From: Bradyrhizobium sp. 164
Lineage (GTDB): Bacteria; Pseudomonadota; Alphaproteobacteria; Rhizobiales; Xanthobacteraceae
DNA: 64,000 nt
Assembly: GCF_023073715.1 (NCBI RefSeq)
Contig: NZ_JADPKA010000097.1
Location: 186,001 to 250,000 of the forward strand
Direction: 5' to 3'
The notes below the pieces were generated by a model that did no database searches, was not told the origin of the DNA, and saw only the letters and a program-made list of their open reading frames with translations. The first letter of the stretch is position 1, and the number at the start of each line of letters is the position of its first letter. Shown here one piece after another: positions 58,286 through 64,000 of the stretch. The translations under genes and the position numbers were made by a program.

Positions 58286-58510
58286 ATGCGTGCACAGCGC
58301 GTTTGGAAAGTGAATGGGGCCGCCAGCATCGGGCAACTCCAATCGAGACTGGATGACCTGAACAAGCGGCTTGGCCAGCTCGAAGGCCAGCATCCCGAGG
58401 GCTGGAAGATCGAAGAACTGAGATCGAGCGCGCTCAGCCTGTCGCGCGAAATCGACGACATCCGCTGCGCCGAGGCGACGGCCGCGCTGAGCGAGCTGCT
58501 GCGCAAGTAA
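58286..58510 (+). CDS. Small hypothetical protein
   Basis: A 74-residue protein with a coiled-coil-like middle (IGQLQSRLDDLNKRLGQLEG) and helical C-terminus (LSREIDDIRCAEATAALSEL). Probably oligomeric. No known domain. AGGGGAA before the ATG supports the start. Confidence 0.6.
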   Translation: MRAQRVWKVNGAASIGQLQSRLDDLNKRLGQLEGQHPEGWKIEELRSSALSLSREIDDIRCAEATAALSELLRK

Positions 58511-58631
58511 TCAGGCCTATCGCGATTCGCTCGCCGAACAAGGAACCAACCTCGCGCACCACCATTTCCATGCTGAGCATGGAGCAAGACCATGACGGGC
58601 ATCGCGCGCCTCGCACCGTGAGGGATTTCGC

Positions 58632-58958
58632 ATGACGTCCGACCCCGAGGAGTCGGTGAGGCTGCAAGGCTATGGCGAGATGACGTTGCGCACCGCGATC
58701 GCGACGCTGATGGCGCTGGCGCCGCGCGAGCGATCCGACGCTGCCATCTTCCGCATCCGCGACGGCTCGCGCCTTGCCAGGCGCGAGATCACCGACCTCG
58801 CCTCGGAATTGGGCATGGCGCCGCTCGCCGACGTCAGGTCTCCAAGACTCGTCCCGGAGCAGCACTGGCAGGACATCGTCCGCGGCATGGTGCGCGAGGC
58901 GCCGCTGCCATCGCTGATGGTGGCGTTCTTGGTCGGCATGCTTGTGGCGCGGCGGTGA
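58632..58958 (+). CDS. Hypothetical protein with C-terminal membrane helix
   Basis: A 108-residue protein. The first 85 residues are soluble (MTLRTAIATLMALAPRERSD, AAIFRIRDGSRLARREITDL) and the end (PSLMVAFLVGMLVARR) is a hydrophobic segment followed by Arg, a likely inner-membrane tail anchor. Unknown role. Confidence 0.62.
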   Translation: MTSDPEESVRLQGYGEMTLRTAIATLMALAPRERSDAAIFRIRDGSRLARREITDLASELGMAPLADVRSPRLVPEQHWQDIVRGMVREAPLPSLMVAFLVGMLVARR

Positions 58959-58961
58959 AGC

Positions 58962-59210
58962 TCACGCGGCGGCGCGGACCGATTTCGCGCGTTGCTCGAG
59001 CGCATTGATCGTCGACACGAGATTCTCACGTCGCGCGCGAAGGTTTGTCGCGAGCAGCGGATAGGACGGGTCCTTCACGTCAAACACTCCGGCCTTGGCC
59101 TCTTCTTCGAGGATGTCGGAATTCATGAGCTGAACGCGCCACCACAAATCCGCAATCAGCGCGCTGAGCCGAAGCTCTCCAGTGGAGCCAAAACGGGACA
59201 CTTCTTTCAT
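58962..59210 (-). CDS. Small hypothetical protein
   Basis: An 82-residue soluble helical protein (LSALIADLWWRVQLMNSDIL, PLLATNLRARRENLVSTINA). It converges on the previous gene with 3 bases between stops. Start MKEVSRFG at 59210; the longer frame to 59354 is not protein-like. Family unknown. Confidence 0.6.
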   Translation of the reverse strand: MKEVSRFGSTGELRLSALIADLWWRVQLMNSDILEEEAKAGVFDVKDPSYPLLATNLRARRENLVSTINALEQRAKSVRAAA

Positions 59211-59449
59211 TGTTTGCCTCACCCTGAAACAGTCCCTCCGCTGGGGACTGCCGATGGTCCTGACTGAGCAAACAGAGTGCCAGGGCTGCGGGCCAGTCAG
59301 ATGCGCCGACCTGCACAACTTCGTGGCCTGCCCAGGGTCGACCGCAACCGCCATGACCGTAAGGCGCGTTGGTCGGCGCGAGCCATGCCGCCCCGACAGA
59401 CGTCCCTGCTAGGCCAAATCCATCGTGGACCCGCCGCGAAAATCGTTGC
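59211..59449. other. Gene-free region before the tRNA relic
   Basis: With the terminator and spacer up to 59519 this makes about 310 bases without a gene. Short frames on both strands lack any resemblance or ribosome site. Confidence 0.4.
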
Positions 59450-59471
59450 AAAAAGGCGCTCCCGAGGCGCC
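59450..59471 (-). terminator. Terminator of the former tRNA-Pro gene
   Basis: On the minus strand GGCGC-CTCGGGA-GCGCC is followed by TTTTT, about 50 bases after the CCA end of the tRNA relic. It supports that this side is the native chromosomal flank. Confidence 0.65.
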
Positions 59472-59519
59472 GGCGGCCGGTCTGTCAAGCCTTTAGGAAT
59501 ACGTCGACTTTTGGAAGAA

Positions 59520-59569
59520 TGGTCGGAGTGGCAGGATTCGAACCTGCGACCCCTGCGTCCCGAACGCAG
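59520..59569 (-). other. tRNA-Pro(CGG) 3' fragment, probable attachment site
   Basis: On the minus strand the anticodon arm is complete (CTGCG-TTCGGGA-CGCAG, anticodon CGG), followed by GGGTCGCAGGTTCGAATCCT for variable loop and T-arm, and GCCACTCCGACCA as the acceptor 3' strand with encoded CCA. The 5' acceptor strand and D-arm are missing; unrelated sequence starts at 59570. This is the usual att scar of an integrative element in a tRNA gene. Confidence 0.8.
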
Positions 59570-59997
59570 TGAGTATCTTTTAAGTTATTGATATTTCTTG
59601 GTGTGGCAGTCGTTCCCGTCCCGTTTTGTTCACTGTCGTTTCACCCAATTCATTGCGATTTCGTTGCGGGCGTTTACCACGAGAACAGCTACAAACCTCG
59701 TCCGATTTCTCTGCGCGAAGGGCGCTTCTCCGGTCGCATGAGGCGGAAAAGGCCCCCGGGAAAGACTCGAACTCGTTTCATGACGGGATGAGCGAGCCAC
59801 CCGCGAGCGGATGTCGCCGTCATGCGAGCCGAAGCGCTCTCGCGAAAACCCGGCTGCGCAGGCGGTCGCGTTCAGCCACGGGCGATCCGGAACCGGTGAA
59901 TTCGGCGACGCCGAGCTGATCTGTAATTCGGCGATGTGTCTGAGTACCTGTCCGCGCCCTGACATGCAGCGGGAACCTCGGACCTTTTTATTCGCAA
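59570..59997. other. Start of the putative island, no recognised gene
   Basis: About 430 bases next to the tRNA relic. Open frames on both strands are short and without family resemblance; the DNA looks like decayed sequence. Confidence 0.4.
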
Positions 59998-60180
59998 TTA
60001 TCCTTTCGGTAGGCCTAACTCCTCGATGGCCCGGAGGCAGATCTTGGCGGGGTCCTTGAGGCCCGTCTGCCCGATCTCAATGATCTTCCCGGCGGTATCA
60101 CTTCGGTGAGCGGATTGTTTCGATCCTGTACGCCAATCGTACGGAGGGCCTTCTCGTAAGCGCTGGAAAGCCGCGTGATC
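59998..60180 (-). pseudogene. Decayed C-terminal fragment of a hypothetical protein
   Basis: The minus strand reads ITRLSSAYEKALRTIGVQDR and NNPLTEVI, then after a frameshift near 60090 KIIEIGQTGLKDPAKICLRA and IEELGLPKG with a stop at 59998. The pattern (AYExALRTLxxxDRxDPLTExV..KIIEIG) is one I recall from rhizobial hypothetical proteins. No start remains. Confidence 0.5.
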
Positions 60181-60345
60181 TATTCAGGCCCAAGAGGTGA
60201 GTTTTGAAATATTCGGTAGATGGCCAGCGTTAGTCCCCCTGCTGGACGTACCGTAGCATCAGCTCGCGAAGGGAGCATTGCGATTCGAGCCTTGGGCAAA
60301 CGATTTTCGGTTTTCCGGGATGACCAGAGGCTCGACGGAAGCCGC

Positions 60346-60711
60346 TCAGGAGGAGTCAGGGAGCCTTCGCGCGCGCCCGTTCGCGGGCGGCTCGGCGGCG
60401 CTGATCCCGGCCGAGCCGGGTCGAGGCAGGAAGACGAGCCGCGGGTGTGGTGGCGGCGGCTCGGCTCCAGCTGCCTGCCTTCCGGCCTCGGCTTCAGAAG
60501 GCCGAGCTTCCATGAGCTCGAGCACCGCGCGCCCCTTCTCATTGTCACCAACCAGGCCGATCCGGCGCTCGTCCAGGCGAAGCTCGGGAATGGCAAGAAC
60601 CTGACGGTCCGCGCGCCGAAACTGCACTTCTTCGAAGATGATCCGTTCAGCCGCCCTACGAAAGTGAGGACGGCCTGCCTGAGGCGCTTCGCGTCGGACA
60701 GCTTCAATCAA
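60346..60711 (-). pseudogene. Relic of an ABC/ECF-type ATP-binding subunit
   Basis: After a TTG at 60711 the frame reaches IIFEEVQFRRADRQVLAIPE and LRLDERRIGLVGDN, the strand order leading to a Walker A (usually GLVGDNGSGKS) in CbiO/BioM-like ATPases. Here the P-loop stops at GDNEKGRAV and low-complexity Pro/Arg sequence follows without signature or Walker B motifs. So only the N-terminal ~45 residues survive. The vitamin-transporter link is inference. Confidence 0.4.
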
Positions 60712-60735
60712 AACGATTCTTTCGCCTCTGTCGCA

Positions 60736-61584
60736 CTATGGAGTTGGCTGAAGTATCACGTTGTCGATAAGCCGCGTCGAGCCGACATAGGCGGCCACGC
60801 ACAGCGCCGCGGGGCGGTGCAGCGGACTTGACGCGGGCTTGAGCGTGTCGCCGTCGACGAGCTCGAGGTATTGCAGCTGATCAATCGTTTCCAAATGCCT
60901 CTTGGCGATTGCAACCAGCTTGTCCACGTTCCGCTCTCCCAAGCCGAACGCCTCCGCTGCGGCGAACAGTCCACGACTGATGGCGAGGGCCTGCCCCCGA
61001 TCTTCCTCGCTGAGATACCGGTTACGGCTGCTCATTGCGAGACGGTCCGCCTCCCGAACGGTCTGCACGGTCACGATCTCGATCGGCAGATTCAGATCGA
61101 TGGCCATCCGACGCACGACCGCACACTGCTGAAAATCCTTTTGCCCGAAGAACGCGACGTCCGGCTGCACCATATTGAACAGCTTGCATACAACCGTCGC
61201 AACCCCACGAAAATGTCCCGGTCTGAAAGCGCCGCAAAGCGGTTTCGCGAGCTCGCCTGGTTCGACGAAGGTCTCGAATTGAGCAGGATAGATTTCTTGT
61301 GAAACCGGCGCGAAGACGATCGTAACACCGGCATCGCGGCATAGCTTCTCATCGCGCTGGAAGTCGCGCGGATACGTACTTAGATCCTCGCGTGGCCCGA
61401 ACTGGGTGGGATTGACGAAGATGCTGACCACGGTGACGTCGCATTGCGCCCGGCTGGCCTCGATCAGCGCCAAATGGCCGTCGTGCAGATAGCCCATTGT
61501 CGGTACAAGTCCGACACGTTTGTCGGCTCTGTGAGCGTCCGCGAGCGCGCGGCGAAGCTCGGCGACCGTCGTGATTGTCTGCAT
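60736..61584 (-). CDS. panC: Pantothenate synthetase
   Basis: A 282-residue enzyme joining pantoate and beta-alanine with ATP. VPTMGYLHDGHLALIEASRA holds the HIGH-like motif, FVNPTQFGPREDLSTYPRD and FGQKDFQQCAVVRRM the substrate sites, and MSSRNRYLS the KMSKS-equivalent. Normal length. It follows panB by two bases, so it is the last gene of the panD-panB-panC unit. Confidence 0.95.
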   Translation of the reverse strand: MQTITTVAELRRALADAHRADKRVGLVPTMGYLHDGHLALIEASRAQCDVTVVSIFVNPTQFGPREDLSTYPRDFQRDEKLCRDAGVTIVFAPVSQEIYPAQFETFVEPGELAKPLCGAFRPGHFRGVATVVCKLFNMVQPDVAFFGQKDFQQCAVVRRMAIDLNLPIEIVTVQTVREADRLAMSSRNRYLSEEDRGQALAISRGLFAAAEAFGLGERNVDKLVAIAKRHLETIDQLQYLELVDGDTLKPASSPLHRPAALCVAAYVGSTRLIDNVILQPTP

Positions 61585-61586
61585 TT

Positions 61587-62471
61587 CTACGCTTCACATC
61601 GGGTTCGGTTGGAAGGCGCCCAGTTTGCGATCGTCTCACCTATGCCTTCGGGAAGCCGATAGGATTCTTGCGGTGCCGGAAATGTACCGTTGCGGACATC
61701 GGCAACCCAACGCGACAGCGCCTCCTGCAACACCCGAAAGCCGTCGGCGTAGGTCCGAACGAATCTCGGGACATGGCCTTCAATCAAGCCGAGCACGTCG
61801 TGGAACACCAGCACCTGCCCCGAACAACCAGGACCTGCGCCAATCCCGATGGTCGGTATCGTCAGCGTTTCCGTCGCTCGCGCAGCGAGCTCGGTCGGGA
61901 TGCCTTCCAGGACCAGAGCGAAGCAGCCGGCCTCCTGCAGGCGATGGGCGTCGTCGAGCAGGCGCAAGGCGTCATCGGCCTTGCGGCCCTGCACCTTGAA
62001 TCCGCCCATTGCATTGACGCTCTGCGGGGTCAGGCCGAGATGACCCATCACGGGAATCTCGCACTCGACCAGGGCACGTATCATTGCGACGCGTTTGGAT
62101 CCGCCCTCGAGCTTCACGGCGTCAGCGCCACGCTGCAGGAAACCTCCGGCGTTACGTATCGTGTCCTCGGGACTGAGGTGAAAGCTCAGAAATGGCATAT
62201 CGGCCACGAGCAAGGCTCGAGGCTTCGCACGCGCAACCGCCTCGAGATGGTGATTCATCATCGCCATGCTGACTGGCAGCGTATTGTCGAATCCGAGGCA
62301 GACGTTGCCGACGCTGTCTCCGACAAGGATCATATCCACGATGGGATCCGCAATGCGTGCGGTGACCGCATCATAGGCGGTCGTCATCACGAGGCGCCGC
62401 CCCTCCTCCTTCCACAGCTGCAGCCTTGGAAGCGTGACCCGCTCGAACGCCGTTTCGGACCTGTGGCTCAT
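61587..62471 (-). CDS. panB: 3-methyl-2-oxobutanoate hydroxymethyltransferase
   Basis: A 294-residue TIM-barrel enzyme adding a hydroxymethyl group from methylene-tetrahydrofolate to 2-oxoisovalerate, the first step to pantoate. MTTAYDAVTARI, DMILVGDSVGNVCLGFDNTL, ADMPFLSF, VKLEGG, PVMGHLGLTPQSVNAMGGFK and IGIGAGPGCSGQVLVFHDVL are intact. AGGAG six bases before ATG 62471 fixes the start. Confidence 0.95.
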   Translation of the reverse strand: MSHRSETAFERVTLPRLQLWKEEGRRLVMTTAYDAVTARIADPIVDMILVGDSVGNVCLGFDNTLPVSMAMMNHHLEAVARAKPRALLVADMPFLSFHLSPEDTIRNAGGFLQRGADAVKLEGGSKRVAMIRALVECEIPVMGHLGLTPQSVNAMGGFKVQGRKADDALRLLDDAHRLQEAGCFALVLEGIPTELAARATETLTIPTIGIGAGPGCSGQVLVFHDVLGLIEGHVPRFVRTYADGFRVLQEALSRWVADVRNGTFPAPQESYRLPEGIGETIANWAPSNRTRCEA

Positions 62472-62496
62472 ATCCACTCCTACCGTAAGACTGACA

Positions 62497-62952
62497 TCAG
62501 TTCGATTCTGCGGCACGAAGTGGTATGGTCTTGGCGTCGCCTGCCTCGCCCAGGATTTCGAAGCAATAGCGCTTGGCACAATCCCGAGTGACGGAATAGG
62601 TCATGCGATCGGTAATGTGGTTGTCGCGATCGAAGGCAAGAATTCTTGGTTTCAGCCGAACGATTTCCGCCCCATCCACGTACGTCGAACTGCAGACGAT
62701 GATCTGGTCGCCGACGTGGCAGGTGCGCGCAGCGGCACCATTGAGGACACAACAACGTGAGCCGGGTTCGCCAAAGATGACATAGGTCGAAATTCGCGCG
62801 CCGGAATTCTTGTTCCAGATCTCCACGAATTCCATCGGCAGAATCCCCGCCTCATGGCACTGATCCGGATCGAGCGTAATCGAGCCGTGATAGTGAAGAT
62901 TGGCCTCCGTGACATGGATGCCGTGAAGTTTGGCGGCGAGCACCTTTTTCAT
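62497..62952 (-). CDS. panD: Aspartate 1-decarboxylase
   Basis: A 151-residue pyruvoyl enzyme making beta-alanine from aspartate. The self-cleavage site is Gly23-Ser24 in LHYHGSITLD; SGARISTYVIFGEPGS and the N-G-A-A-A-R motif are family-typical. The C-terminus extends about 25 residues beyond the usual ~126-residue length. First gene of the pan operon, 25 bases before panB. The frame to 63126 is rejected because MKKVLAAKLHG is the family start. Confidence 0.92.
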   Translation of the reverse strand: MKKVLAAKLHGIHVTEANLHYHGSITLDPDQCHEAGILPMEFVEIWNKNSGARISTYVIFGEPGSRCCVLNGAAARTCHVGDQIIVCSSTYVDGAEIVRLKPRILAFDRDNHITDRMTYSVTRDCAKRYCFEILGEAGDAKTIPLRAAESN

Positions 62953-63213
62953 CTGAAAGTTCCGTCGAACCTCGCACGCATCCCCAAAGCCGGGCATTCC
63001 TACGGAGCACGAGATAAAACTGTCAACCTCGATGAGCAAAATGAAACATATCTCTAAAAAATGGCGACCCAACGCATAAAAACGTCCAATGGTCGCGCGA
63101 TCATCACGTAAGAACTTCCTACCCAATCGCCATGTGAAAGGCGGAGTTGCCTCGAGCTGGGCGCCGACGTCTCAATTACCCGCGAGCGATGCGCCGCTGG
63201 CAGGAACGTCCGG

Positions 63214-64000
63214 TCAGGCGGCTCGCATTTTGGTCAGAAATTGGTCTACCGCCGTACGCAGCATATCCGACTGATTCTCCAACCCACGCGCATTAGTGAG
63301 AACCTCGCCGGCTGCTGTACCAGTGGCGGCCGCTGCGGTGCTGACGTTGCCTATATGCACTCTGATTTCGTTGGAACCCGCGGCGACGGACTGGATGTTG
63401 CGCGCAATTTCGCTTGTCATAGCACTCTGCTCTTCGACCGCGGAGGAAATGCTCAGCGTGATGTCACTCATCCTGACGATCGTTTGCGTAATTCCGTTGA
63501 TGGCGAGAACTGCGTCGTTTGTAGTTGCCTGCATGGTCTCGACCTGCGCGGAGATCTCCTCCGTTGCCTTTGCCGTCTGATTGGCAAGCGCTTTAACCTC
63601 GGCTGCCACGACAGCAAATCCGCGTCCGGCGTCGCCGGCACGTGCCGCTTCGATCGTCGCGTTGAGGGCAAGGAGATTGGTCTGCGTGGCGATACTATGG
63701 ATGAGTTGGACAACTTCGCCGATCTTTTCGGCTCCGCTTGCCAGGACCTGCACCGTAGCGTTTGTGCGCTCAGCGTCACCAACAGCTTGGCGCGCGACCT
63801 CGGTCGACTGCAACACCTGTTGCGATATCTCCCTTACCGACGCAGATAATTCCTCGGCGGCGGCGGCTACCATTTCGACGTTCCCGGACGCTTTTTCTGA
63901 CGCAGCGTCGACGGTGGACGCGCGCAGACTGGCATCGCTGGCGGTCGTGGTCATAATATCCGCTGTGCCCTGCATATCGGCGGCTGAAGCGGCGACCGCA
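63214..64000 (-). CDS. Methyl-accepting chemotaxis protein, C-terminal part
   Basis: The gene enters from beyond the right edge and the frame stays open to base 64000. The 262 visible residues are the cytoplasmic signalling hairpin: methylation helices around MVAAAAEELSASVREISQQV and the conserved tip IATQTNLLALNATIEAARAG with DAGRGFAVVAAEVKALANQT. Any sensor and membrane parts are outside the window. Confidence 0.92.
   Translation of the reverse strand, partial: AVAASAADMQGTADIMTTTASDASLRASTVDAASEKASGNVEMVAAAAEELSASVREISQQVLQSTEVARQAVGDAERTNATVQVLASGAEKIGEVVQLIHSIATQTNLLALNATIEAARAGDAGRGFAVVAAEVKALANQTAKATEEISAQVETMQATTNDAVLAINGITQTIVRMSDITLSISSAVEEQSAMTSEIARNIQSVAAGSNEIRVHIGNVSTAAAATGTAAGEVLTNARGLENQSDMLRTAVDQFLTKMRAA

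Noticed and set aside
59369..59572. Peptide ending GVAGFEPATPASRTQ
   Set aside because: This well-known false peptide is a translation of a tRNA 3' end, not a protein.

Overview
The window is a GC-rich alphaproteobacterial chromosome segment, almost certainly from Bradyrhizobium. The basis is a form IC cbb (Calvin cycle) operon with CbbR and CbbX, several short intergenic repeat families I recognise from Bradyrhizobium genomes, many small rhizobial hypothetical proteins, and EcfG-like general stress promoters. This is recognition from memory; no search was run.

Layout. 1-5 kb: CorA start (cut by the left edge), an L,D-transpeptidase lipoprotein, an extensin-like protein, an acyl-CoA ligase and a DUF1499 membrane protein. 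5.08-7.22 kb: a small foreign insert that splits a palindromic repeat; it carries a tyrosine-recombinase-like gene without a recognisable catalytic end, a strongly folded non-coding stretch, a frameshifted small gene and an ISXO2/IS1595-like transposase remnant. 7.2-22.9 kb: metabolic and transport genes (MBL hydrolase, glutaryl-CoA-type dehydrogenase, RibB with a degenerate GTP cyclohydrolase II domain, CPA2 antiporter, aminotransferase, aldo/keto reductase, PhoD, nitronate monooxygenase, and an EmrAB pump whose emrB is frameshifted).

23-31 kb and 39-41.7 kb: clusters of small secreted, basic or hypothetical genes (PRC-barrel, DUF4142, PAP2, DUF3147 pair, RHH protein, DUF3072, DUF6496). Several have GGAAC-N16/17-(C/G)GTT motifs 26-31 bases before the start, which suggests shared general-stress control. 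One divergent pair has an SOS box. Between the clusters lie a 2098-residue soluble hybrid histidine kinase built on an exact 92-residue HAMP repeat, and an overlapping-in-function response-regulator/PAS/HWE kinase directly downstream.

41.9-44 kb: a DegP-type protease and a small protein. 44.1-54 kb: the cbb operon, read on the minus strand as cbbF-cbbP-cbbT-cbbA-cbbL-cbbS-cbbX-cbbE with divergent cbbR; together they give CO2 fixation by the Calvin cycle, with two stable hairpins separating cbbLS from cbbX. 54-57 kb: small proteins, then a TetR/MFS efflux pair with matching palindromic operators.

57.1-58 kb is repeat DNA with no gene. At 59.52 kb a tRNA-Pro(CGG) 3' fragment, still followed by its terminator, marks the probable edge of an integrated island that runs rightwards out of the window. 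The island part visible here has decayed genes, an intact panD-panB-panC operon (pantothenate synthesis) and the C-terminal part of a chemotaxis receptor cut by the right edge.
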